From positions 838 to 47,030 of the forward strand of contig JADGJT010000158.1 of NCBI GenBank assembly GCA_027604005.1: a stretch of 46,193 bases of DNA, in the 5' to 3' direction. The stretch comes from Dinochytrium kinnereticum (taxonomy: Eukaryota; Chytridiomycota; Chytridiomycetes; Chytridiales; Chytridiaceae). Position 1 is the first letter of the stretch. The number at the start of each line of letters is the position of its first letter. The position numbers and the translations under genes are program-made. Positions 34,952-46,193 of this stretch are shown here, piece by piece. The notes beneath the pieces are model-generated. The model was not told where the DNA came from and ran no database searches. It saw only the letters and a program-made list of their open reading frames with translations.

Positions 34952-37482
34952 TCAAAACCCGGTCTCATTCATATGATCAATGACCACCAAATCAATATCA
35001 TCAAACTCATTCTCCTGCAAAAACGGTCTCTTTGTCAATAGGGGAGGGTTGAACCTCGCCCCTCTCCTCGCAGCCATGTAGTACAACTTGGAGTAAGAGA
35101 GTATGTATCTCCTCATGACAGCCCATGCCGTCCATCTTTTCGCGTAATAAAGAATCTTGGGGTATTTCTCGAGATTTTCCAAGAGTGATTTGCGGGGGAG
35201 GAGGTGGACGGTGACGGTTGTGAGGGCGCGGCATTCGGTGGATTTGTTGTGGTCTCGCAGGACCGTGCGGCCAAACACCATGCCACTGTTTTCGGTTTTT
35301 ATGGTTTGTTTTTTTTGTTTGGTTGTGAAAAGAAGGTTAGAAGGTGATTGCGGGAGCAAATTTACAAAGAGCGGAATGATCTGTTATAAAGTAGCAGATA
35401 GATTCAAGTAAACAGGTATGGAACTATAAGGGAGGCTTGAAATGATAGAAAACCGATACAACGGCAGGAAAACCATTAAAAAACACAAACTTACGAGCTG
35501 TAAATCACCCCCTCAATAGCACATAAACCCCTCTCAATATAGTATATCCCTTCATACCCCTCCGAAAAGACATGACTATTAGGCGGAAACGATTGAATCT
35601 CCACAGTCCTACAAAGCTCCTGAATCAACCCGGGCTCCCTATCCACAAAAGCGTCCAAAAACGGCACCTGCTCCACAAACTCCAAAAAGATCTCCATGGA
35701 GATGAACCCATGAAGCTGGTGCGGCAGGTTCTTCAACAGCTGAGTGAACGCCGAACTCTCATCCAGCGCAAACTTCTCACTGAGGTAATTGTGAACCTTG
35801 ATTTTGAGCTTTGGATCGAGTTTGAGCTTGTTGAACATCTCCATGTACTTGTCAACCTCCAGCTCGTTGGTTCGAGACGCGCGAGAGCTGACCGACAAGA
35901 CGTCAGAGATGATGGCGATAAAGTAGACCGCGTTCATATAGGAGACAAAGGCGGCGAAGAGTTGGTACCCGTATTCACGAACGTTGGTTGGTTGAATGTA
36001 CTCCAAGCTTGGGCCGATGAGACTGACGGTGGATGAGCTCCAGTACATAGCTAGCATGTAATACTCGAACACGCCTATATCGGAGGTGGTCTTGTTAAAG
36101 TGTTTTGCGTAATTGTACGTCCAGCCTGGCGTGTCGCTCGGATCATTTTTGTCGGCTGCAAGACGGTATCCGCATGCTAGCCAGTGAATAACAAATAGAA
36201 TGAGGATAGAGTACTAATGTGCGAAATAAATTGTGTTAGATGAGAACAAAAAAAAAGTCTAATAATTCCAGTGAGTGCGCCAAACCCCCTGCTTTCCTCT
36301 AAAAAAAGGGACTAATCTTGAAACAAAGAATACCTGAAGAATCTGCATGGTAGCATACCGCAAGTTAACCGTCGCCTGCCACTGCCTCAACTTCCTACTC
36401 GTCCTCAAAACCCTCAAAAGCTTCAGCAACCTCATCAACCTAAAGAACCTCAACATTTTCAACTCCCCCAAATTCCTTCCACTGGTCGCAGCTATCACCG
36501 TAGAATTTGCCACACCCCCACTTATAATCGACGACGTCTCCCCCTCAATATCAAGATCAGCTGTGGAGGACGAGCTGCTCTGACCCAAACTCATAAGCTC
36601 CAACGGAATAACTGAGACGAGGTCGACGGCGAACCATGTCGTGAGGTAGTTGATTGCGACGGCTTTGGGATCGCTAACATATTTTCCGGTGTTGACGTCA
36701 CGGTAGGGGAGACGGATTTGGATGAAAAGGTCGACCATGAAGATTAGGTCGATGATTCTGTTGATGAGAAAAAGGAAGTCGATCGAACCTTCGCTTTTGA
36801 CAAACCTTTGTAGGTAGAATTGAATTAGAGAGACGCCAGTAAAGATTGACGTGAGTATAATGCTCTTAACGTTTTGAATGGCTGGCAAGCATTTGCATTC
36901 ATAGACTTTACAGTTCGTAGGAACAAAAAAAAAAGAGCTAACTCACGCAGTCTCAAAAGGCGTTACCGAAGCCGTGAACAGCAACAACATCAAGGTTAGC
37001 GCATCCCAGCGCCGAATAAACTTTGAAGTAGGATCAAATAACGGAATCCCCCTCTTCCTCTCTGTGTAAACCCTGTAAGTCGTCTGTTTCTCCAAATGAC
37101 CCGTCAAGTAATCCGGCAGAGCATTATTGGTATCCTTAGCAACCCTCCATTTCCATTTCGGGCCGGTAATCACCTTTTGTAGAAAATGGCCGTACGGAAC
37201 CTCCATATCCGCAGGTTCTTCCGGAGGCACCAAGATGTCAAGCGCGTACACCAACTTCTCGTACAAAGTGTGAGCGGGTCGTTCGATCTTCTGAAAAGTA
37301 GATTTAGGTATCTGCTGCTCCTTTCGATTATTGGAGATTCCCGAGATATGGCTCTTCCTTCTTTCCCTGTTGTTGGATCCCATGAACATTCTCGAAACGT
37401 CGAAACCTGATGACTTTTTGGACGCTGGTACCTCAACAGAAGCCAAAGTCTCTCTCCTGGCTTGTTGATTTGAGGAGGACAT
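34952..37482 (-). CDS. CNBD-containing voltage-sensor cation channel (HCN/CNG/EAG superfamily)
   Basis: 686 aa from four exons (descending): 37482-36947, 36805-36334, 36213-35495, 35285-34952. A basic N-terminal region leads to S1 (LTLMLLLFTASVTPFETAF). S2-S3 include LFLINRIIDLIFMVDLFIQI. S4 (LKMLRFFRLMRLLKLLRVLR) has a K/R at nearly every third position. S5 is ILILFVIHWLACGYR. The pore region reads YWSSSTVSLIGPSLEYIQP (about 394-412), with no GYG or GFG signature. A C-linker (YMEMFNKLKLDPKLKIKVHNYL) and a CNBD fold follow (FPPNSHVFSEGYEGIYYIERG), but the phosphate-binding cassette reads FGRTVLRD...STECRALT instead of the usual FGE...RTA. Voltage sensing is likely; K+ selectivity and cyclic nucleotide binding are doubtful. 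The exon 2 acceptor was chosen by homology and frame. Its closeness to the cyclase suggests a role in cAMP-linked excitability. Confidence 0.83.
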
Positions 37483-38351
37483 GTTGATTTGTGATCTTGT
37501 TGGAGGTGGAGGTGGAGGTGGAAGCTGTCTTAACGATTCGCTGCCTTTTTCGGACGACGAGGCTGCAGCGGACCCCTGCTCAAGTGGGAGAAGGTGAATG
37601 GTGATATATTCTCCTCCTTTGAAAAGGTTTTGGGTTGGAAGTGTTCACGGATCCGCTCTAGTAGTAGAACTATTGATCTTTCTAGACCCTGTAAGCAAGT
37701 TTGGAATCACGCTGCAAGAATATGGTCTCAGGTAATGACGGTCAAATGAGGATTGTCGAACAAATGGACTTGTCACCGTTGCTTCCTCCTTATCCCAACA
37801 ACTCGAATCTGAGCAAGTCGAGGACTGAAAGAAAGTAAGGAAGAGACGTCAATTCACTCGTTTCCTGATCATCCCGACATGGAAGTTCTGTAAATCTTTG
37901 GTGGTTTATGATGGGTCAAAAAGAGTTAAGAACAGTTGCAGATCCGCCTACATTCTATGCATTTCGAATGATCAATGTTGGAAAAGTATGCAAGCAAGGC
38001 TTTGGCTAAAGCGAAACAAAACATCCACTTTGTCTACGTAGCATTCTACAACGAATCGCTCGGGAGCGTTGCAGTAATGCAGCATGGAGTGTTGTTAGGG
38101 TGAGGAGGTGGAAATGTTGGCTGATTTTGTCGTTGCATGGTTTCAGGCGTCATGGCAAGGACAATCATGCTCTTTCCCAGATTAGCAGCCGCCAGTATAG
38201 ACAGAGCGGGAAAGGAGTTTTCTTCTTCTTCAATAGAGGATATTACTGCTGTTGGCCTGTAATTTTCATTGTCCAGTTACCGGACTTGATCTTTGGGGAG
38301 GTCGCCAACGACATCATTTATGATCCACCTCCACAATCAAGCCTATTGTGC

Positions 38352-38373
38352 TTTTTTTTTTTTTTTTTTTTTT
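38352..38373. repeat. T homopolymer
   Basis: About 22 consecutive T followed by CTTTC/CCCT repeats to roughly 38404. Homopolymer length may be unreliable. Confidence 0.8.
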
Positions 38374-38565
38374 GCTTTCTCCCTCCCTCCCTTTCTTTCT
38401 TTCTTATCCTCATCCAAATTTGACGTGTTGGCCTCAGCACCTCCAGTGATGACGTGGTTGTTTATCCTTCTTCTCCATTATTCGAATCAACAACAGCATG
38501 CACGAGCGAGATGATGCCGAGGCGAAGCGTGTCAGTTTGCAGACTCTGATGCGAAAGTGACGAAC

Positions 38566-38584
38566 GGCAGGCAGGCAGGCAGGC
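38566..38584. repeat. GGCA tetranucleotide repeat
   Basis: Nearly five perfect GGCA units in otherwise unique intergenic DNA. Confidence 0.8.
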
Positions 38585-40054
38585 AAGGAGACAACAACCC
38601 CTTCAAGTGGATGCACGCGTGAATGTGTTCAGACGAGATATCTCACAGATGACAGCCAGCCATTGCTTGATTGGGCGGATGGATATTCGCATGGATATTC
38701 TGATGGGGAACATGGAATTGGTGACACCAACACCTCATCGCAACCAGAGGGTAGCACAGACCCATTGAGCAATCAATCGATGCGAGTGCAACACACAGCA
38801 ACACCTTCTTTTGGAAGTGCCTTGCTGCCTGACTGCATTCAACCGAATTGAAACTGGGCGCCTTTGCTTGAATGCGCCCACCAGCCAGCTAGCCTAGCTG
38901 CACAGCACAATCAGCTGCAGAACAGGCAATAAATGCATAAGTTCCTGTAATGTACTGATGATTATTGATAATAATAGTTAAAAACTATTAATATGTGTAT
39001 ATAACTGTTAACAATTATTATTATTTATCCCTGGACTGGATACCACACTTATCTCATTCACAACAACAGCATTCAGAATTCTCCATACAGAGGGTGTCCA
39101 TCACCCATCCAACCACACAGCCAAATCAATTCAATAACATGCACACTAACATTGAAGAACAAATCAAAGCTCTTGATAATTATCATGAAACACGTCTCAC
39201 GCTGGACCAGCAAATAGACTCTCACACAACGCGTGAGTTTTGAGTGGCCGTTTCTCTTTGATGAAGCTGCTGCGGCTCATCATCCTTGTTGTTTGATAAC
39301 TTATTATTCGACGGTTATTTTTAGCCTCTCCAATCACGAACTAGCCACTCCCAACATGGAAACAACTGAAAGCTGAAACACTAAAGAAAAACAGACGTTG
39401 CAAGTTAGCCTATCCCAAAACCCCTAGGGAGGAACCTCCGTAAGTCAATATGAGGAACCCAAAATAGATGGAGGAGGGCCAAGTTTTGATGGTGCTTTTT
39501 ATATTTGGATTAGCTTAAAGCACTGTCTGGTTTTGGGCTTCATAATGCTGCTCTTAATGATGATCTGGCTATGTGCAAATCGCGGCTATTGCAGATCCAT
39601 GATAGGCGTTGGATGAGAGAGATAACGGAAGGAGCATGAAGTTGTTTGGCCATCGTTTGCCGCGCTTTCAAATTTTACTTACTGTAACTCTAAAACTCTG
39701 AAAAAGTCGACGCGTTGCTGATGTGGGATGCGAGTTTGGTGTATCCTACGCGTGCTTTGGGCTTTGCATCCTTCATAAAAAAAAAAAAGCAGATCATTCT
39801 CTTTTTGTTGATCTAAAAGGTGTTTGAAAGAAGAGACGGACATGATGGGTTTCTCTGATACCAGGCCATGTCCGAGACTCTCTGTGATAGCTGGCATATA
39901 GAGAAATAAATAGAATGCATCCATCGGCAGAATAACATTAGAATAAAGAAGCCACCTGTTATCCTTTGGTATGGATGGGAGCTCATTTCATTTATGGCTG
40001 ATGCTGATGATGATGAGGAGGATGATGATGAATGAAGCAATTAAATAGGGAATG

Positions 40055-40080
40055 AATAAATAAATAAATAAATAAATAAA
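40055..40080. repeat. AATA tetranucleotide microsatellite
   Basis: Six to seven AATA units; a second, less regular AATA array lies at about 40393-40416. Both sit upstream of the ATPase gene. Confidence 0.8.
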
Positions 40081-40429
40081 CATATAAGCAGAAAGCGGCC
40101 AGTTGTTGTTTCATATTTACGTCTCAACTCGCAGCGAAGGGCGTCATGATGCTGCTGCTGCTGCCTGCGGAAAAGCCCTGATTTGAATTTGCAATTAATA
40201 AAATCAAGCAGACGCAGAGTGTCGCACAGCAGTCACACAGGATGATGGGCTGCGTTGATAGCACTGCATGCACTTAGGGAGGCAGGCGATATTTCAAAAA
40301 TAGAAAATTAAAACGGGAGGAGGACGCTTCCCATTGGCCGCCCACCGCTGCATAAATAAATAAATATTATCATTCAATAACAATAATTAATAATAAAATA
40401 AATAAATAAATAAATATATAGCACCCCCA

Positions 40430-40575
40430 TCCCTCGTCCCTCTCGCTTTTCTTTTTCTCTCACCCATCCGTCCGCCCTTTCCCACACTCCCCTTCCCTCC
40501 TCCCGCGGCCTCTTTTTTTTTTTTCTTCTTCTTCTCTTTCTTTTTATTCCCACCACCCAACAACTCACCTCTCAC
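40430..40575 (+). promoter_or_regulatory. Pyrimidine-rich promoter-proximal tract of the H+-ATPase
   Basis: An almost uninterrupted C/T stretch on the coding strand, including a T-run at 40512-40523, ends 25 bases before the ATPase start codon. CT-rich blocks are common near transcription starts of highly expressed fungal genes, so this is a likely core promoter or 5' UTR. Confidence 0.4.
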
Positions 40576-40600
40576 CCGCTGTGAGTGAACTGCTGCCGTC

Positions 40601-43600
40601 ATGACAAAGGAAGACGTAGTCGGTGAGTTATCCTCTGCATCCGTGCGAGCTGCCCTCGACCCCCCTTCATTCAATGCACTCTTCTCTGCTCTCTCTTTTT
40701 GCCCATCGCTGGACCGTGGGAGTGTGAGGGTGCTTTATCATTGATTCTGGGGGGGGGGGGAAATGGCGTGGGAACCACTTTGGGACGCTTCTCTTACTCA
40801 CCCCATTCTGGATGTTGCCTGTGTTGTGGATGGGAACTTGCTTCTGGAGGGACGTACGGGCTTGATCGTTATCGATCGCTAAGCGGCAACCGTCTTTGCC
40901 TTGGGGAGGATTCTGTGAATGCCTCCTTTTCCCACTTGCATGGAGCTATCCCTCGCTGATTTATCTGTCGCGATCATGCTACGGCCCCACACTACTTTAT
41001 TCGCCTTGTTACTCCTGTTTCCCACCTTTCCATATTTGCCCTCTGGCGATGATTTAGGATGTGTGCCGTCCTCCAGTTTAGCCTCGAGAGCGCATGCCGC
41101 TCCGCTATCTGCTGCCCCATTCACATTGCCCTCTGCTCTTGATTTCTCTTTTTGTCTGCTCATTTCATCCGTTGGGCTGCTGGAACCAGCATTGGAGCCA
41201 CGGCAATGGCCGCTTTGGAGGGGGGAGATGCCGCAATATCATTGGTCTAGACCGTGCGGCGGCAATGGCGCCGAAATCTGATTGTGGCGCAAAGATGTGG
41301 AACCGTTATTATCCGCACCCTCACTACACCGACTCTTTCTCGTCAACACTAACATGCCTTTTCAGAGGTCTCCAAGACCAAAGAACATCATGAGCCCGAG
41401 CAGCATGGCACCGTCAAAATGGAGGAAGCCGTCCACGTTGAGGTTGCTGATGACATCGACCCCGAGATGGTCAAGTACCTTCAAACCGAGCCCTTGCAGG
41501 GTCTCACCGACGCTGAGGTTGCCGAACGTCTCGCCAAGTTTGGTCACAATGAGATTCCTGAGCAAAAGACCAACGCCTTCCTCAAGTTTCTGTCTTACTT
41601 CCTCGGCCCCATCTCTTACCTTCTTGAGATTGCCACGATCTTGTCTGGTGTTTTCAAACACTGGATTGATTTTGCTATCCTCCTCTTCGTGCTGATCGCC
41701 AACGCCTGTATTGGGTTCTTTGAGGAGGCTCGTGCCGAGTCTGCTCTCGATGCTTTGAAGAATACTTTGGCTTTGAGGTCGCGATGCTGGCGTAATGGCA
41801 AGCTTGTGGAGGTCGAGTCTGTTGATCTTGTTCCTGGTGATATCATTGCTCTTCGTCTTGGTGACATTGTCCCTGCCGACTGTCAGCTCCTCGGAGTTGG
41901 TGTCACGGGTGAGGTCACTGAGGGCACGTTATTGATTGACCAGGCTGCTCTCACTGGAGAGTCGCTTCCGGTTCAGAAGGGCAAGGGGTCAACTGCTTAC
42001 TCTTCGTCTGTCGTCAAGCAGGGTCAGATGTTGGCTATGGTTACCAAGACTGGTATTCACACCTACATTGGTCGTGCTGCCAACTTGATTGCCGTCACTG
42101 TTGAGGAGGGTCACTTCCAGAAGATTGTTAACGCTATTGGTAACTTCCTCATCATCATCACTTGTGTATGTATTTTTTCTCGTTTTTTTTCTTGTATGAT
42201 TCCGCTTTCAGACACATTCTTCTTTGATGTCCATTTTAAACGCCGTCTTTTATTTTTCTGTTAGGTCATGGTTGTTATCATCTTCTTCTCGCTCGTCTTT
42301 GCTCTCAAGCCGAGGGAGAAGCCCATCCTTGATCGTATTAAGGCCGCCCTAATCGATGTCCTTACTCTCACTGTTGCTGCTATACCCGTTGGTCTCCCCA
42401 CCGTGCTTTCTGTCACTATGGCTGTTGGTGCCTCTCAGCTCGCTAAGAAACAGGTCATCGTTAAGCGTCTCCCGGCCATTGAGGAGTTGGCCTCAGTATC
42501 GATTCTCTGCTCTGATAAGACTGGTACTCTCACCTTGAACGAGCTTACCTTCGACGTTCCTTACCTCTCCAAGAAGGGTAGCACCCCTAAGGACTTCGAA
42601 GGCACTGGCGAAAGTTATACTGAGCAAGACCTTTTGTTGACCGCCTTCTTCGCCTCTGAGCCCGGAGCCCAAGATGCCATTGAATCTGCTGTTCGTTTCG
42701 CTGCGAATGAGCGTGTGACTGTCCTCCGTGAGAGATCTGAGGCTGATCACAACATTCCCGGATACAAGGTCAACGGATTTATTCCTTTCAACCCCAACTC
42801 AAAGTATACCGAGGCCACCGTTACCGATCTCTCCACGGGCAAGAAGTTCAGGTGTATTAAAGGAGCCCCTCAGGTCATTGTTCGCATGGTTGGTGGACAT
42901 GATGAGGCCACAGTTGCTGTTAATGACTTTGCCCGCCGTGGTCTCCGTGCCCTTGGTGTTGCCCGTACTATTGATGAGGAAATGACACGTTTCGAGATGG
43001 TTGGTATGATCTCCCTCCTGGACCCTCCTCGCCCCGACTCTGCTTTGACCATTCGCGAATGCAATGAGCTTGGTGTTGCCGTCAAGATGATTACTGGAGA
43101 CCAGCAGATTATCGCTAAGGAAGTCGCCCACCGTCTTGGTATGCACAGGACCATTCTTGATGCGCACTGGTCCTGTGCATACCAAGTTGATTGATGCCAC
43201 CATTGATGAGGAAGCTCTTACGGACCGTGTTGAGAAGGCTGATGGGTTCGCCCAGGTCATCCCTGAACACAAGTATAAGGTGGTTGAACTCCTTCAGAAG
43301 CGTGGATACCTCGTTGGTATGACTGGTGACGGTGTGAACGATGCTCCTGCCTTGAAGAAGGCCAACGTTGGTATTGCCGTGGAAGGATGTACCGATGCTG
43401 CCCGATCTGCTGCTGACATTGTCCTTCTCGCCTCGGGTTTGAACACCATTGTTGACGGTATCAAGACTTCGCGTGCCATCTTCCAACGTATGAGGTCTTA
43501 CGCTCTCTACCGTATCGCATCGACCATCCACTTCTTGCTCTTCTTCTTCATCACCATTTTGGCCTTCAACTTCTCGCTCCCTCCTCTGCTGTTGATCTTG

Positions 43601-44446
43601 ATTGCTGTTTTGAACGATGCTGCCACCCTCGTTATCTCCGTCGACAACGCCCGTATCTCTAACCGCCCCGACAAGTGGCGTCTTGGCCAGTTGATGACCC
43701 TTTCGTTCGTCCTTGGTGTCCTTTTGATGATTATCTCTTTCGGTCACTTCTTTGTCGCCAAGGATGTGTACAAGTACAACATTCTTGAGGACGTCAGTGG
43801 CTTCCCTGAGAGTGAGAGGCATGAGTTGGAGAGGCAGAGGGGTGTTGTCCAGACCATCATGTACTTGCAGATTTCGTCTTGCCCTCACTTTGTCATCTTT
43901 TCGACCCGTGTTCCCACTTGGTTCTGGAAGAGCATGCCCAGCGCTGTTTTCACCATTGCTGTTGCTGGTACTCAGGTGTTTGCTATGCTTATGTCTATCT
44001 TCGGTATCAAGGCTTTTGAGGCCACTGCCATGTGAGTGTTTTTCGTATCATCTTCTTTGCTTTCCTTTACCTTAAATTTAGCGGTTGCTTTTGAATCCAT
44101 GAACTTACGTCCCATCTTTCTTTTTCCTAACAGCGGATGGGAGTGGGGTGTTGCCGTCATTGCTATTTCGACGGTCGTGTTCATGCTTCTCGACGTTGTC
44201 AAGGTTCTTGTGATCAAGTTCTGGTCCTTCGAGTTGACTGCCAAGCTCTGGCCAACGCCTAGCCGCCGCGCTGAGCTCGCCCGCCGTATTGAGATTAAGG
44301 CCCGCAAGGTTCGCGTGAAGGCAAACGTTGAGAAGGTGAGAAAGGTGTTGAGGATGGCGACCGTCCTTGTTGCCTGGAAGGCGAGCAGCCACAAGAAGCT
44401 TGTTGCGAATGCTTCCAGTGAGACTGTTGTGGAGGTTAAGGCTTAG
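40601..44446 (+). CDS. PMA1: P-type plasma-membrane H+-ATPase, frame broken by an inverted repeat
   Basis: A P3A-type proton pump that energises the plasma membrane. Exons 40601-40622, 41366-42165, 42265-44031 and 44134-44446. Landmarks: TGES (about 204-207), the ion-binding helix AAIPVGLPTVLSV, phosphorylated Asp358 in CSDKTGTLT, KGAPQ in the nucleotide domain, MTGDGVNDAPALKKA at the hinge, and a basic C-terminal tail that could act as regulator. Without the insertion the protein is about 961 aa, normal for the family. At 43135-43186 two perfect 19-base inverted arms surround a 14-base loop. The net 16 extra bases shift the frame after LGMHRTILDAH, giving a stop at 43192-43194, while the other frame resumes at KLIDATIDEEAL. 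As written the pump would be truncated before the hinge. Intron 1 is 743 bases, far longer than the other introns here. Either a real lesion or an assembly artefact. Confidence 0.85.
43135..43186. repeat. Perfect 19-bp inverted repeat inside the H+-ATPase exon
   Basis: Left arm 43135-43153 (cttggtatgcacaggacca) and right arm 43168-43186 are exact reverse complements, separated by the 14 bases 43154-43167. Removing 16 bases of the right arm restores the ATPase frame and a normal protein, so the right arm looks like a copied, inverted insertion. Confidence 0.92.
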
Positions 44447-46193
44447 AGGGGTCATTTTTGCGATGGATTCCTCTTTCCTTTTGTTTTTCCTTTTTCTTTC
44501 TCTGCTCTCTCTCTCTCTCCTTTTTGATCTCCGACCTTTTTTGTTGATGTGTCAGTGCTCTCTAGTTCTTCACCTTTTTGTTTACTTTTCCTTTGAACAT
44601 TGAGCGATTGTTTTGGTCTTTTCAATGTTCGCTGCTGTTGATATCTTTTATTTTTTACTTTTAACCTTTGCCATTATTTCCTCACACCCCTTCCCTTGCT
44701 ACACACTGTGCATCACACATGAGTTCACTGTCCTTTCTCCTGTCATTCATCCATTGTTTGTTTATTTTGCATTGAACATTCGGTGATGTTTGTGTGTGTG
44801 TACGCTGACGGGTCCGGGGTGGGTTTTTGTTTCTTTGTTTTTATTTAAAATTATGGTCTTTTTTCTGTAGTTCTGGCCTGAACTTTTTCATCTGTGGTTG
44901 ATCTTGACTGCTTGTTGAGAAGGGGGAGGGTATCTATCCTCCAGTGGAAGGATGACCCGGGCTTTGGTTTACTCTTGACACCTTTTGCCACAGCTGCACT
45001 GCTCTTTTGACAACATCATCTATCCCCCCCATTACCCATATCATCCATTCCCATATCACTACCTTTTCTGAGAGAGAGCCTTTTTCATTTTTGTTCTTTG
45101 CTCGTAGACCCAAGCCTTCTTTTACTCTTCCTTCTTTTCCCTCTTCTATCTTTTCCTTTTGTGTGTGTGTGCGGGGGACGAGGTGGTTTGATAGCGGCGG
45201 GGAGAGTTGTTTTTTCTTCCATTCCACTGTACCTTTTCTTCTGCCTTCATCTCACTCTGATCGTTTTTTCTTGTTGCGAATAAGAAACCTCTTTTGGTTT
45301 TCATGGCCTCTTTTCAGGGTGTTGTGGGTGGTGGGATGGCGGAACTGAATGGTTTTGGTGAAAGATCTCTTTGTTATTATCTTTTTTGATGGTGGAGAAA
45401 ATATTTGATAGCGTGCCTCTATCTTTCTTCTTTTCTCAATTGCATCATCGTTTACGGATTGGAGAAGAAGGTGTTTCGTCCTTTGTTGAAGTCTTCAACT
45501 GTCCTCAAAATGAAATCGCGCTTTCCCATTCCCCAGCTTCAGCGCCCCATCTCTCCCCCCCCCCCCACCGAAATAAGGTCCAGAGAAAAAATGATGGGCA
45601 TAGGGAAATAACATGCGACATCCTGGAGCATGTCTTCCCCTCAAAGTGTGGAAGCGGAAGGGAAGATTCAAGGGACTTAAGTTGGGATGTAGAGAAGGGA
45701 GGGGTCGGTAGTGAGAACAAACAGGGTAAATGATGGCTTTGCGCTCAAGGTATCTACGTCTAACAAGGGCCTGGAGTAGTGTTTCAGCTTTATCCCGTCC
45801 CTTTTTGAACGAAGCGGGGAGGGGGGGGAGGGGGAAAGAGAAGGGGGAGTTTATGAAGGAAGATGAAAAGACGCTCAATGATGGATGATGGCTGGGAAGA
45901 GACGATGATTGATGAAAGAGGCCATTTTTTCTCGAGGATGAGAGAGAGGGGTGGAAAGGTTGGGGGTGTGGATGCGCTTTCGCTGCTTTTGGTCTTGCTC
46001 TTTCGTGTGCTCTTTCGTGTGAGCGGATTGACGTACCCATCCTTTTCTTTACCTGTCCTCTTTGGTTCATGGAGTGTATAGCAGTGAGTTTGGGGGGGGG
46101 AGGGTCATGTTGACTGACTGGGTGACGACTGCAAGGGAGATGATAAGTTATGAGTAATTGCCTCCAGTTCTATAAATAAGCGATTGGTGAATG
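44447..46193. other. 3' flank of H+-ATPase, pyrimidine-rich, no gene seen
   Basis: About 1.75 kb of T/C-rich then G/A-rich sequence with runs of C (45557-45566) and G (45821-45831, 46092-46099). Frames on both strands are low-complexity and lack recognisable domains. It holds the ATPase 3' end and perhaps the promoter of a gene beyond the window. Confidence 0.45.

Larger units (their letters stand above)
37483..40600. other. Long intergenic region with simple repeats
   Basis: About 3.1 kb between the divergent CNBD channel and H+-ATPase genes. Frames up to about 107 codons occur, but none has a recognisable domain or a clear splice partner. Simple repeats and a pyrimidine-rich stretch near the ATPase are listed separately. 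Both promoters must lie here; a short unrecognised gene or ncRNA cannot be excluded. Confidence 0.45.

Noticed and set aside
38663..39243. Short ORFs in the CNBD channel to ATPase gap
   Set aside because: Each is under 90 codons without motif or splice partner; no evidence beyond chance.
43121..43188. Treating the region around the inverted repeat as an intron
   Set aside because: The only in-frame GT-AG option (GTCGCC...CAAG) would delete the conserved AHRLGM segment, and the donor is poor. A 16-base insertion explains frame and homology better.
42799..43888. Long minus-strand open frames of up to 257 codons opposite the H+-ATPase
   Set aside because: Antisense shadows of a biased coding sequence, with no recognisable domain.
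45495..46081. ORFs at the window end
   Set aside because: Low-complexity Pro/Ser/Gly frames on both strands with no domain.
1..46193. CRISPR arrays, insertion sequences, retroelements or rRNA genes
   Set aside because: I found no regularly spaced repeats, transposase or reverse transcriptase motifs, target-site duplications or rRNA-like sequence.

Overview
This is a eukaryotic window with many short GT-AG introns, and its gene content points to a flagellated, zoospore-forming fungus (Chytridiomycota or a relative). The secreted M14 and S41 peptidases, a Gos1-type SNARE and a Pma-type proton pump fit a fungus. CatSper-type channels and an animal-type soluble adenylyl cyclase are known outside animals mainly in flagellated lineages. 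The placement is inferred from genes alone.

Layout. 1-909: low-complexity DNA. 910-2961: six-exon Golgi SNARE gene (GOS1). 3583-14218: tandem array of four A-type metallocarboxypeptidases (M14). The first three carry a Thr-rich linker and an eight-cysteine C-terminal module; the fourth lacks both and has an in-frame stop. 14928-23194: three tandem S41 peptidases with signal peptides and hydrophobic, GPI-like tails. 23610-27216: two tandem CatSper3-like channel genes with identical exon structure. 27338-32993 (minus): 14-exon soluble adenylyl cyclase (ADCY10 type, 1655 aa by my exon model). 33212-34507: O-methyltransferase with an apparent frameshift. 34952-37482 (minus): voltage-sensor channel with a cyclic-nucleotide-binding-like domain and an atypical pore. 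40601-44446: P-type plasma-membrane H+-ATPase whose frame is broken by a 19-bp perfect inverted repeat. The rest is AT- or CT-rich intergenic DNA with simple repeats.

Two themes stand out. The left half is a seven-gene extracellular peptidase block, suited to external digestion of protein. The right half groups CatSper-like channels, soluble adenylyl cyclase and a CNBD channel, the same families that act together in animal sperm, within 14 kb. I read this as a possible sperm-like signalling neighbourhood for zoospore motility; the gene identities are well supported, the joint function is inference.

Exon boundaries were set by hand from GT/AG signals, reading frame and alignment to paralogues or remembered family sequence. 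For the cyclase, CNBD channel, CatSper pair and M14/S41 genes the exons sum to whole codons, which supports the models.
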